Of a DNA stretch of 7,474 bases, positions 1 through 6,928 are shown in pieces. Origin of the DNA: an uncultured Klebsiella sp. (lineage in GTDB: Bacteria; Pseudomonadota; Gammaproteobacteria; Enterobacterales; Enterobacteriaceae); assembly GCA_902490055.1 (NCBI GenBank), contig CABUCP010000150.1, positions 1 to 7,474 on the forward strand, written 5' to 3'. Every line of letters starts with the position of its first letter. Within the stretch, counting starts at the first letter, position 1. The notes under the pieces are model-generated. The model was not told the DNA's origin and did no database searches. It saw only the letters and a list, made by a program, of their open reading frames with translations. Position numbers and translations under genes: made by a program.

Positions 1-524
1 CCATTAAGAAACACCGTCCGGAAACCAATATGGCGGATCTGGATAACTTCGACGCGGCGAAAGCGCTGGCGGAATCTATCGGTATTCAGGTAGAGAAAAG
101 CTGGGGTCTGGGGCGTATCGTCACTGAAATCTTTGACGAAGTGGCGGAAGCGCATCTGATTCAGCCGACCTTCATCACCGAATATCCGGCGGAAGTTTCC
201 CCGCTGGCGCGCCGTAATGACGTCAATCCGGAAATCACCGACCGCTTTGAATTCTTCATCGGCGGCCGCGAAATCGGTAACGGTTTCAGCGAGCTGAACG
301 ATGCGGAAGACCAGGCGCAGCGTTTCCAGGATCAGGTCAATGCCAAAGCGGCAGGCGATGACGAAGCGATGTTCTATGATGAAGATTACGTGACCGCGCT
401 GGAGTATGGTTTACCGCCGACTGCCGGTCTGGGCATCGGTATCGACCGCATGGTGATGCTGTTTACCAACAGCCACACCATCCGCGACGTTATTCTGTTC
501 CCGGCCATGCGTCCGCAGAAGTAA
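1..524 (+). CDS. lysS: Lysyl-tRNA synthetase, C-terminal part (5' end outside window)
   Basis: Class II lysyl-tRNA synthetase, the cytosolic homodimer that charges tRNA-Lys with lysine using ATP. The frame is open from base 3 and reads about 174 codons to a TAA at 522-524, roughly the last third of a protein that is about 505 residues in E. coli. The first visible residues are [16 protein letters not shown], so the ATG at 30 is internal and not a start. Visible family marks are the [13 protein letters not shown] stretch and class II motif 3 near the C-terminus ([13 protein letters not shown], followed by [11 protein letters not shown]). The anticodon-binding domain and motifs 1 and 2 lie upstream of the window. 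The paralogue LysU is very similar and cannot be fully excluded from this fragment, but lysS is the general housekeeping copy. It is convergent with the minus-strand operon, with 58 bases between the two stop codons. Confidence 0.95.
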   Translation, partial: IKKHRPETNMADLDNFDAAKALAESIGIQVEKSWGLGRIVTEIFDEVAEAHLIQPTFITEYPAEVSPLARRNDVNPEITDRFEFFIGGREIGNGFSELNDAEDQAQRFQDQVNAKAAGDDEAMFYDEDYVTALEYGLPPTAGLGIGIDRMVMLFTNSHTIRDVILFPAMRPQK

Positions 525-542
525 TCGCGTCTGGTAAATGAC

Positions 543-568
543 AAAACCCCGGCTTGCCGGGGTTTTTT
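543..568 (+). terminator. Rho-independent terminator of lysS, probably bidirectional
   Basis: A 10-bp perfect stem (AAAACCCCGG at 543-552 with CCGGGGTTTT at 557-566) closes a CTTG loop and runs into six T residues at 563-568. It begins 18 bases after the lysS stop. On the minus strand the same hairpin lies 15 bases after the yahJ stop and is followed by TTTTGT, a shorter U tract. It can therefore plausibly end both convergent transcripts, with lysS terminated more strongly. Confidence 0.9.
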
Positions 569-582
569 ACATGACGCTGGCA

Positions 583-1971
583 TCAGGCGCCGACGCTGCC
601 CCAGACCATCTTACCGTTATGGAAGGTCGCGGTACGCGGCGAAATTCGCGCCACCGCCTCGGCAGAGCAGGAAGCATCGACCAGCACAAAGCTGGCGTCG
701 TCCTGCGCCTTCGGCCAGACGCGCTCGCCTTTGTCGTTCAGCGGTAGCACATCGCCGGTGGCGATGGCCAGCGAACGCGACAGGGTCTGTTCATTCGGGC
801 GGATATACAGCTGCGCGTAAAGGTTCGCTTTTTCCAGCATGTCGCCCAGGCCATACGGCGACCAGTGGTCAATCACGCTATCGGTGCCGGTCATTACGAA
901 GACCCCTTTTTCGCGCAACTGTTTAAGCGGCATGTGCAGGGTACCGATCGGCACGGTGGAGGCGATGGTAATTTGCTGCGCCGCCATGCGGGTGGCGATC
1001 GCGTCAACCTGCTGCTCATTCAGGGTCGCCAGCGCAAAGGCGTGGCTGATGGTTAACTTGCCTTTCAGCTCCGGCGTCTTCTCAACGGTTTCCACCATAT
1101 AGTTCACCGCCGCTACGCCCGCCGGGCTGGTTTCATGCAGGTGAATATCGACCCCTTTGTCGTAATCCAGCGCAATCTGGAACATGGTATCGAGCGATTT
1201 TTCCATCGCGCCGTCGACGTTAGTCGGGTCAAGACCGCCGACATAATGCGCGCCGGCCTGCATGGCCTCGCGGACCAGCGATTCCGACTTCGACAGCAGC
1301 AGCCCATGCTGTGGGAAAGCGACGATTTCACACTCGAAGCCCGGTTTGCGCCGCGCCAGCACTTCTTGCAGATTCTCCAGGTTTTTCAGCCCGGATACTG
1401 GCTCGATGTTGCAGTGGCTACGGGCGATGGTCGAGCCTTTAGACTGAATCAGGTCGATAAGCTTCTCGGCATGCGCTTGCGTGTAAGGCTGCAGCTCCGG
1501 CAGCAGTTTCTGCTCCAGCTTGATCATATCCTGGATGGTGGTGCCCGCCGGGCGATTCAGCGAACGCCACGGGCCGCCGTAAAAGGTCTTATCCAGATGA
1601 ATGTGCATATCGCGCATCGCCGGCAGCATCAGTTTACCGCCCGCATCATAGTGCGGCAGCGCCGCGTCCGGGTGGCTTTTATTACTGCGCAGGGCGGCGA
1701 TTTTACCGTCTTTTATTTCCAGCGTTTGTAGTTCGGTACGGGTGTGAACGACCACGCCGTTTTCATACTCGAAGCCGCTTTCCAGCAGCACGTTATCAAG
1801 GTAGTAATGTTTATCGGCGACGTTGACCACGCCTTTATTATCGCAGGTGCCCGCCGACGATTGGCTTCCTGCGGCATACACCGCAGGCGCGCCCGCCGCC
1901 AGTAGCGCGGCGGCGGTAACCATCTTGCCGCTTTGGGTGAGAAATTCACGGCGGCTATTTTCTTTATTCAT
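583..1971 (-). CDS. yahJ: Amidohydrolase, cytosine-deaminase-like, with Tat signal (YahJ)
   Basis: Metal-dependent hydrolase of the amidohydrolase superfamily, 462 residues, closely matching E. coli YahJ as remembered (about 460). The N-terminus has a twin-arginine signal: SRREFL at residues 6-11, an Ala/Leu-rich core at about 17-30 and a VYA/A cleavage site near residue 33. This predicts export of a folded metalloenzyme to the periplasm. Active-site residues align by eye with cytosine deaminase CodA: the HxH metal ligands H123 and H125 in MHIHLDKT, H277 and the general base E280 in IHLHE, H310 in ISHAF, and the catalytic Asp D364 in TGTDSV. H186 and H369 are further conserved-looking histidines. 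The set is complete, so the enzyme is probably active. The true substrate is unknown; a cyclic amidine or ureide to be deaminated or opened is an inference. It is the last gene of the operon, 21 bases after yahI, with a purine-rich ribosome site (AAAGGAAG). Confidence 0.93.
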   Translation of the reverse strand: MNKENSRREFLTQSGKMVTAAALLAAGAPAVYAAGSQSSAGTCDNKGVVNVADKHYYLDNVLLESGFEYENGVVVHTRTELQTLEIKDGKIAALRSNKSHPDAALPHYDAGGKLMLPAMRDMHIHLDKTFYGGPWRSLNRPAGTTIQDMIKLEQKLLPELQPYTQAHAEKLIDLIQSKGSTIARSHCNIEPVSGLKNLENLQEVLARRKPGFECEIVAFPQHGLLLSKSESLVREAMQAGAHYVGGLDPTNVDGAMEKSLDTMFQIALDYDKGVDIHLHETSPAGVAAVNYMVETVEKTPELKGKLTISHAFALATLNEQQVDAIATRMAAQQITIASTVPIGTLHMPLKQLREKGVFVMTGTDSVIDHWSPYGLGDMLEKANLYAQLYIRPNEQTLSRSLAIATGDVLPLNDKGERVWPKAQDDASFVLVDASCSAEAVARISPRTATFHNGKMVWGSVGA

Positions 1972-1992
1972 TCTTTCTTTCTTCCTTTTGTG

Positions 1993-2943
1993 TCAGTCAT
2001 GCACAATATGGGTTCCCGTAGCACCGCGCAGCGCGGCAGGCAGGCATTCCGGCGTAGTGATGATCACCCGCTTGCCGCCGTGTTGCAGGAACGTGAGGCT
2101 GGCGACGATTTTTGGCAGCATGCTTCCCGCCGGGAAGTGGCCTTCCTGCATATAGCGGCTCATCTCGCTGATGCCGACGGTATCCAGCGCCTGCTGGTTA
2201 GGCTTGCCGAAATTGACGCACACTTTTTCAACGCCGGTGGTGATCACCAGAATATCAGCATGAATTTCGCGGGCCAGCAGGGCGGTGGAGAGATCTTTAT
2301 CGATCACCGCATCCACGCTCTGGTAGTCGCCCTCAGGGCTGCGAACGACCGGGATCCCGCCGCCGCCGGCGCCGATCACCACAAACCCTTGTTGGGTCAG
2401 CGTCTTGATGGCTTCCGCTTCAACGATGCGTTTCGGTTCCGGTGAGGCGACAACCCGGCGATAGCCGCGACCGGAATCTTCGACAAACCGCCAGTCAGGG
2501 TGCGCCTGCTGTAGTTCAGCACGCTGGTCTGCGCTAAAGAACGCCCCAATAGGCTTGGTCGGATGGCTAAAGCCGGGATCGTTTTTATCCACTTCAACCT
2601 GAGTGACGACGGTGACCGCTTTTTGCTCGCCGCGCTGAGCGAGACGATTGTTCAGCGCCTGCTGAATCAGGTAGCCGATGCCGCCCTGGGTATCGGCGAC
2701 GCAGTTAGCCAGCGGCGTTAGCGGCAGGCCTTCGCGCTCGTGCGCAATCTCAGAACGGCGTAAATCCAGCCCAACCTGCGGGCCGTTGCCGTGGGTCAAC
2801 ACTACGTTATAGTCCGATGCCAGCATCTCCAGCACCGTGCTGGCCACCGACTTAACCGCCTCGGCCTGATGCTCGATCGACTGGCTGGCGTTATCTTTGA
2901 TAATGCTGTTGCCGCCAATGGCAACGACGATAAGTTCTTTCAT
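1993..2943 (-). CDS. yahI: Carbamate kinase-like protein (YahI)
   Basis: Amino-acid-kinase-fold protein of the carbamate kinase family (ArcC, YqeA, YbcF/AllK, YahI), 316 residues, the length remembered for E. coli YahI. In catabolic use the family converts carbamoyl phosphate and ADP to ATP and carbamate, which decays to ammonia and CO2 in the cytosol. Visible motifs in order: GGN at 10-12, HGNGPQVG at 51-58, TQVEVD at 114-119, YRRVVASPEP at 161-170, GGGGIPV at 193-199, AVIDKD at 212-217 and GSMLPK at 273-278, whose lysine is expected to act in phosphoryl transfer. All key elements are present, so it should be active. It follows yahG after a 127-base gap holding a REP-like pair, has only a weak ribosome site (GGAAG, 6 bases before ATG) and precedes yahJ. 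Placement beside an FdrA/DUF1116/DUF2877 trio suggests it consumes carbamoyl phosphate made by that trio. Confidence 0.95.
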   Translation of the reverse strand: MKELIVVAIGGNSIIKDNASQSIEHQAEAVKSVASTVLEMLASDYNVVLTHGNGPQVGLDLRRSEIAHEREGLPLTPLANCVADTQGGIGYLIQQALNNRLAQRGEQKAVTVVTQVEVDKNDPGFSHPTKPIGAFFSADQRAELQQAHPDWRFVEDSGRGYRRVVASPEPKRIVEAEAIKTLTQQGFVVIGAGGGGIPVVRSPEGDYQSVDAVIDKDLSTALLAREIHADILVITTGVEKVCVNFGKPNQQALDTVGISEMSRYMQEGHFPAGSMLPKIVASLTFLQHGGKRVIITTPECLPAALRGATGTHIVHD

Positions 2944-2972
2944 ATCCGGCTTCCGCTACAGAAGGTGATGTG

Positions 2973-2984
2973 GTTATTGTTATT
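2973..2984 (-). promoter_or_regulatory. (AAN)4 element in the yahI leader, candidate Hfq site
   Basis: On the transcribed strand this reads AATAACAATAAC, four AAN triplets, inside an A/C-rich stretch with little pairing potential, 29 bases before the yahI ATG. The same type of triplet repeat forms the distal-face Hfq contact in leaders such as rpoS. A role here is inferred from sequence only; it could also just be an unstructured spacer helping ribosome loading at the weak yahI site. Confidence 0.3.
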
Positions 2985-2995
2985 GTGTGGTCGTG

Positions 2996-3066
2996 GTAGT
3001 CGCCCGGCCAGGCGTAGGGCTGCCGGGGATTTCCCGGGGTCCGCGTAAACACCGACCCCGGGCTAC
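2996..3066. repeat. Pair of inverted REP-like palindromes (BIME-like)
   Basis: The element starts with GTAG at 2996-2999 and ends with CTAC at 3063-3066, the usual outer ends of enterobacterial REP units placed in opposite orientation. The left unit has a CCCGGC/GCCGGG stem (3003-3008 with 3022-3027). The right unit has a perfect 9-bp stem CCCGGGGTC/GACCCCGGG (3033-3041 with 3054-3062) around a 12-base loop. It fills most of the gap between yahG and yahI. No T tract follows either hairpin on either strand, so it is not an ordinary terminator. REP pairs inside operons often protect upstream mRNA from 3' exonucleases, and that would favour yahE-F-G over yahI-J; this is inference. From memory, E. 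coli annotation once placed a doubtful ORF, yahH, in the matching gap. Confidence 0.75.
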
Positions 3067-3070
3067 AACG

Positions 3071-4489
3071 TTAAACGTCGTAACGATCGCACCAACTGAG
3101 GATCGCTTTTTCGAAACAGGCGAACGGCGGGTGGACGATACCAGCGCCGATCATGCCGATCCCGGCGTCTTTATGGGCGATAGCGGTGTTGATCACCGGT
3201 AAAATACCGCTGCTGCCGACGCGGGTGATGTCGATAGCGGTCGGGATCCCCATAAAACCGAGCAGCGGAATGGTGACGTTCGGGTTTTCGCCAAGGGTGA
3301 TTTCACGCATCTGGCGCGAGAAATCGACCGCTTCTTCTACCGTTCCGCCGACCAGCGCGACGATAGCCGGCGCCGTCGCCATGGCGAAACCGCCGATGCC
3401 GTAGGTTTCGGTAATGGCGCTGTCGCCGATATCCAGACCGGAGTCTTCCGGCTTAAATCCGGCGAACATCGGGCCGATAACCTGCTGCGCCGGGCCGGTA
3501 AACCACTGCCCCGGCAGGCCGCTGACGCGCAGCCCGAATTCGACGCCGTTACGCGCCATGGTGGTTACCACGGTGCTGTATTCAATGCCGTGGGCCGCGT
3601 CCATCGCCGCTTTACACATCGCCATCCACGTCGGGCCGGAGAAGTAATCGCTGCTGGCGACGAATTCAAACACCTCGCGCTGCTGCTCTACCGAATAACC
3701 GGCCTGGATGATCCCCGGCGTCAGCGCCTGAATCAGCAGGGTGGTGCCGGCATTGTTGCGGTTATGGCACTCGTCACCCATATGTAGCGCCTGCGCCAGC
3801 ATTAAGCGCAGATCGATTTCGCCGATGATCTTCATGGCGTCGCGCAGCATAGGACCCTGCACGTCGCGCATCCAGTTCAGGCGATCGATAACGCTCTTAT
3901 CGTTAGCCCCCATGCGCAGGATCTTGGCCATCTGCTCGCTCATGTTGGTATAAGCGATGTTGCCGTAGGTTTTGTTCTCGACGATATGCATGAACATCGA
4001 TGCCGAGGTCACGCCCGCCATCGAGCCGACGCAGTCGTGCTCGTGGCACGGCGAGAAGGTGATTTCGCCGGAAGCGGCCAGCTCGGCGGCTTCATCGAGG
4101 TCTTTCGCCAGTCCTTCAAAGACCAGCGCGCCAGTGACTGCGCCTTTCATTGCGCCACACATGTTTTTCCATTCCACCGGCGGGCCGGCGTGAAGAATGG
4201 TTTTCGGCGTCATGCCCGGAACGACGTTAATTGCCTGGTCAAAGCCAATCAGCACCGGATGCGACTGAATAATGCGTTCCAGCGCCTGCTGGTTGGCCGC
4301 GGCGATTTTATCCGCCAGCGCCGAGTCGGCGATGCGATCCAGCGCCTCGACCACCTGCATATTGCCCTGGCCCGGCGGCGTCCAGTCGAGCTGGGTGACG
4401 GCGGTGTGCTGCTTTTTCAAATCGTCGCTGAACATGGCGATACCGACGTTAATCACGTTCAACGGTTGGGTAAATAGCGACTGGCTCAT
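3071..4489 (-). CDS. yahG: DUF1116 protein, AllG/YlbE-like carbamoyltransferase subunit (YahG)
   Basis: 472 residues, the length remembered for E. coli YahG and longer at the N-terminus than YlbE/AllG (about 419). From memory, YlbE, FdrA and YlbF together form oxamate carbamoyltransferase, renamed AllG, AllF and AllH; YahG is the paralogue of the first. Its own substrate has not been shown. Conserved stretches shared by eye with YlbE are LHAGPP at 99-104, a His/Cys-containing CHEHDCVGSMAG at 148-159, MGDECHNRNNAG at 237-248, GDSAITETYGIGG at 355-367 and NTAIAHKDAGIGMIGAG at 434-450. It is soluble, with no signal peptide. The ATG shares one base with the yahF stop (TGATG), and a good ribosome site, GGGGAG at 4498-4503, lies 8 bases upstream, so translation is coupled to yahF and suggests fixed subunit ratios. 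Family assignment is firm; function rests on paralogy. Confidence 0.93.
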   Translation of the reverse strand: MSQSLFTQPLNVINVGIAMFSDDLKKQHTAVTQLDWTPPGQGNMQVVEALDRIADSALADKIAAANQQALERIIQSHPVLIGFDQAINVVPGMTPKTILHAGPPVEWKNMCGAMKGAVTGALVFEGLAKDLDEAAELAASGEITFSPCHEHDCVGSMAGVTSASMFMHIVENKTYGNIAYTNMSEQMAKILRMGANDKSVIDRLNWMRDVQGPMLRDAMKIIGEIDLRLMLAQALHMGDECHNRNNAGTTLLIQALTPGIIQAGYSVEQQREVFEFVASSDYFSGPTWMAMCKAAMDAAHGIEYSTVVTTMARNGVEFGLRVSGLPGQWFTGPAQQVIGPMFAGFKPEDSGLDIGDSAITETYGIGGFAMATAPAIVALVGGTVEEAVDFSRQMREITLGENPNVTIPLLGFMGIPTAIDITRVGSSGILPVINTAIAHKDAGIGMIGAGIVHPPFACFEKAILSWCDRYDV

Positions 4490-6036
4490 CAGGCTTGCTC
4501 CCCTTTACAGATAAATTCACGCGCCAGCAAACCGGTATTGGTACTGCTGCTGGCCAGAATGACGCCCGCATCAAGTAGCATCTGGCGCTGTTGTTCCAGC
4601 GACGGCGTATCGATATCGGTACCTAAAACGTAAGCGAGGATCGTCAGCGGACGGTCATCGGCGGCGGCAATGGCTTTGGCTTCTTTGATCGCCTCGATCG
4701 TCGAACCTACCGGATCTTCATGCGAACCAAAGCCGAGTACGAAGTCCATCACGATAACCGCCACTTCGGGATCGCGCGCTTCCTGCAGCAGGCGGTTGAT
4801 GCGGTTGGTCGGATCGATCATTGGGTGCGGCTTCCCGTTGGTGAAGTCGTCATCGCCGAAATCAAGGAAGGTGTGTTTGATGCTGCGGTTGATGTCGCTC
4901 AGGCGATAAGCCGGATCCGGTTGGATGTTGCTGTAAACGTCAGCGTGTTTTTCCAGTACTGCGAACATGGTTTCATCGCACAGGGTACCGCCGCAGAACA
5001 GGCCGCGAATATATTTCTGCTGCGGCGTGAGCTGCGCGCGCACTTCGGCGATAAGCGCCTGGTTTAGCGGATGCAGATCGAGGTTCTCTTGCTTAATACC
5101 ACTCAGCAGAACGGCTTTCAGCGCCGCTTCTTTGGTGCCGCGGGCGAATTGCAGCCCTTGTTCGTCGGCTGGCGGTTCAGCGCGGCCGAGGAAGCAGACG
5201 ACCACCGGTTTACGGCAGGCGCGGGCGCGTTCCAGGACTTTTTTCGCCACCGCCGGCGCTGGCGGCTTGGAGACGAGGGCGATAATTTCCGTTTGCGGAT
5301 CCGCTTCCAGCATCTGAATGGCATCGAGCATCATCAGGCCGCCGATTTTTTCGCTCAGGTCGCGACCGCCGGTGCCGATCAGCTGGGAGATGCCGCCGCC
5401 AAAATCATGGATGCGTACGCTTAGCTCCTGGCTGCCGGTGCCGGAGGCACCAATGATGCCGATGTTGCCGCGGCGTACCGCGTTGCCGAAGCACAGCGCC
5501 GCGCCGTTAATAATGGCGGTACCGCAGTCTGGTCCCATCATCAGCAGGCCTTTCTCGTGGGCCAGCTGTTTCAGCGCCAGTTCGTCGTCAATAGAGACGT
5601 TATCGGAAAATAGCATCACGTTAAGATCGTTCTGCAGCGCCTGACGCGCTTCGCGAGCGGCAAACAGACCGTTGACCGAAATAATGGCCAGGTTGCTTTG
5701 CGGAATATGCTTTTTGGCGCTGGCGAGGGTAGCGTAGCGCGCTTCGTGCTGGCCGCTTTCCGCTTTTTTGCTGAACAGCTCTTCGATTTCGGCCAGAATC
5801 TGTTCGTTATCGGCGCCGTCTTTGCCATTGATGACGATCATCAGATCGCCGTTTTTCGCCGCTTCCAGCTCCGGCGTCAGCAGCCCCAGGTTATTCAGCA
5901 CCCCTTTGTTCATTTCGGTCGCCATCGCCACAAATGCCTGCTCCACGCCGTCGAGCTTATTAGCGCGAGTGGATATCGACATTAATGAGACGGAATCAAA
6001 ATAGGTATTCTTCTTCACGACTATTTTAACTGACAT
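4489..6036 (-). CDS. yahF: FdrA-family protein, AllF-like carbamoyltransferase subunit (YahF)
   Basis: 515 residues from the ATG at 6036, the length remembered for E. coli YahF. The upstream ATG at 6048 overlaps the ribosome site GGAGGGA and is unlikely to be used. The fold is related to succinyl-CoA synthetase: a CoA/nucleotide-binding-like part with MGPDCGTA at 167-174, GASGTGSQE at 197-205 and GTGGRDLS at 221-228, then a ligase-like second half with CGGTLCDET at 348-356, HPMIDPTNR at 404-412 and FVLGFGSHEDPVGS at 432-445. The SucD catalytic phosphohistidine loop (GHAGA) has no counterpart in the matching stretch, so the label acyl-CoA synthetase is probably misleading. Its paralogue FdrA/AllF is, from memory, part of oxamate carbamoyltransferase. 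The gene overlaps the yahE stop by 11 bases and shares one base with the yahG start, as expected for subunits of one complex. Confidence 0.94.
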   Translation of the reverse strand: MSVKIVVKKNTYFDSVSLMSISTRANKLDGVEQAFVAMATEMNKGVLNNLGLLTPELEAAKNGDLMIVINGKDGADNEQILAEIEELFSKKAESGQHEARYATLASAKKHIPQSNLAIISVNGLFAAREARQALQNDLNVMLFSDNVSIDDELALKQLAHEKGLLMMGPDCGTAIINGAALCFGNAVRRGNIGIIGASGTGSQELSVRIHDFGGGISQLIGTGGRDLSEKIGGLMMLDAIQMLEADPQTEIIALVSKPPAPAVAKKVLERARACRKPVVVCFLGRAEPPADEQGLQFARGTKEAALKAVLLSGIKQENLDLHPLNQALIAEVRAQLTPQQKYIRGLFCGGTLCDETMFAVLEKHADVYSNIQPDPAYRLSDINRSIKHTFLDFGDDDFTNGKPHPMIDPTNRINRLLQEARDPEVAVIVMDFVLGFGSHEDPVGSTIEAIKEAKAIAAADDRPLTILAYVLGTDIDTPSLEQQRQMLLDAGVILASSSTNTGLLAREFICKGEQA

Positions 6037-6889
6037 AATTCCCTCCATACGTTTGACTCAGCGCGCAGGCATCCGCCATGCCCAATAGCATGTCGCTGCC
6101 GGAACTTGAGCCAATATTTTTAATATCGGCAATAGCCTCTATAGAAAAGGTCCCGGGGCGATTAATCATCAGATTAATAAACCCGGCGATACTTTCGCGA
6201 TAACGCTGGTTAATCGCTGCCTCCAGCGTTATCGCGCTGAGCGGCGTGGTATTCTGGCTGGCGCAGCGCAGCGCCGTTAAAAATGCCTCCCGGAATGAAT
6301 TGGCCGGGTGCCCGTTAATAAATAAAATAACGCTGAGACCTACCAAATAATCATCCGCCGATGGCGTCAGACCAATGCCTAATCCGATCATGTCCGCCAC
6401 GGCAGCGTTGATATTTTTATTTTCATAAAGCGCGCTAAATAATATTTCTCGCCGTTGCCGTAATTCTCGCCCCATCGCGTGATAAAACGGATTGTCGCCG
6501 CGATAGAGAAATAGCGTGTCATCCTCATGGAGTTGCTCAACGATAACCTTGCGCCATTGCCGCCAGTCTATTTGAGAAAATGCGGCGGCGCTTAATGTCG
6601 CTTTTGGTGTTTGCCAGCGCTGACAGCGCTGGAGGTCTATCCATTTATCATCGCCAATATAAATGCCTGACTCAGTAAACCGGGCGCTTTCCCCTGGCCG
6701 GAACAGGTTGTCAAAGTGGGTGAGTGCTAACCTACAGCTGTTGGGCGCATTATCGTAAGCCGCGCATAGCAGCGTCAGGAGCCCCGGTTTGCCGGGGATC
6801 AGCAGATTGACCGCTCGTGAGAAAACCTGCTCGACCCGTCCGCCGCCGCGTTGCGAGAGAAAGCTCTCATCCGCAGTTAGCGCTTGCAC
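6026..6889 (-). CDS. yahE: DUF2877 protein, AllH/YlbF-like carbamoyltransferase subunit (YahE)
   Basis: 287 residues from a GTG at 6889, which equals the length remembered for E. coli YahE. Shared by eye with E. coli YlbF/AllH are the early SRAVNLL segment (24-30), the signature GLGIGLTPSADD at 169-180 (GPGLTPSHDD in YlbF) and SSSGSDMLLG at 261-270. No signal peptide or membrane segment is apparent. It would be the third subunit of an AllFGH-type carbamoyltransferase; its specific role is unknown. The start is uncertain. GTG has only a poor GGCGG nearby, while a strong GGAAGGAGA lies 31-39 bases upstream and is followed, at good spacing, only by ATC codons. In-frame sequence runs back to the yahD stop without another canonical start. 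Parts of the gene are visibly poorer in GC and richer in TTA, ATA and AAT codons than yahF. Its 3' end overlaps yahF by 11 bases. Confidence 0.9.
   Translation of the reverse strand: MQALTADESFLSQRGGGRVEQVFSRAVNLLIPGKPGLLTLLCAAYDNAPNSCRLALTHFDNLFRPGESARFTESGIYIGDDKWIDLQRCQRWQTPKATLSAAAFSQIDWRQWRKVIVEQLHEDDTLFLYRGDNPFYHAMGRELRQRREILFSALYENKNINAAVADMIGLGIGLTPSADDYLVGLSVILFINGHPANSFREAFLTALRCASQNTTPLSAITLEAAINQRYRESIAGFINLMINRPGTFSIEAIADIKNIGSSSGSDMLLGMADACALSQTYGGNYVS
6040..6046 (-). promoter_or_regulatory. Ribosome binding site deciding the yahF start
   Basis: The transcribed strand reads GGAGGGA, and the GGAGG core is 5 bases from the ATG at 6036. The earlier in-frame ATG at 6048 partly lies in this site, so the shorter 515-residue product is preferred. 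The site sits in the last codons of yahE, so yahE translation probably opens it. Confidence 0.8.
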
Positions 6890-6898
6890 ACACCGCCG

Positions 6899-6928
6899 TA
6901 AGGAGGTGTCGATAGCGATTCTCCTTCC
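6899..6928 (-). promoter_or_regulatory. Shine-Dalgarno/anti-Shine-Dalgarno hairpin at the yahD-yahE junction
   Basis: On the mRNA strand GGAAGGAGA (6928-6920) follows directly after the yahD TGA. Fifteen bases after its AAGGAG comes CTCCTT (6905-6900), able to form a 6-bp stem that hides the ribosome site. The downstream arm is part of CACCTCCTTA (6908-6899), identical to the 10-base 3' end of enterobacterial 16S rRNA. The arrangement would suit yahE translation depending on ribosomes arriving from yahD; this is inferred, not shown. Confidence 0.5.

Noticed and set aside
1135..1731. Long plus-strand open frame (198 codons) opposite yahJ
   Set aside because: It lies wholly inside yahJ, which has a complete family signature. 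The antisense frame has no recognisable domain and no ribosome site, and is expected from GC-rich codon use.
2996..3066. Hairpins after yahG as a Rho-independent terminator
   Set aside because: The stems are GC-rich, but no U tract follows either one on the transcribed strand, and yahI depends on the same operon. A REP-like pair explains the ends and symmetry better.
2791..3202. Small plus-strand frames across the yahG-yahI gap, at a position like the old E. coli yahH
   Set aside because: They run antisense into both flanking genes and through the REP-like repeats, with no conserved domain.
6034..6048. Upstream ATG at 6048 as the yahF start (519 residues)
   Set aside because: This ATG overlaps the GGAGGGA ribosome site serving the ATG at 6036, and the shorter product matches the family length of 515.
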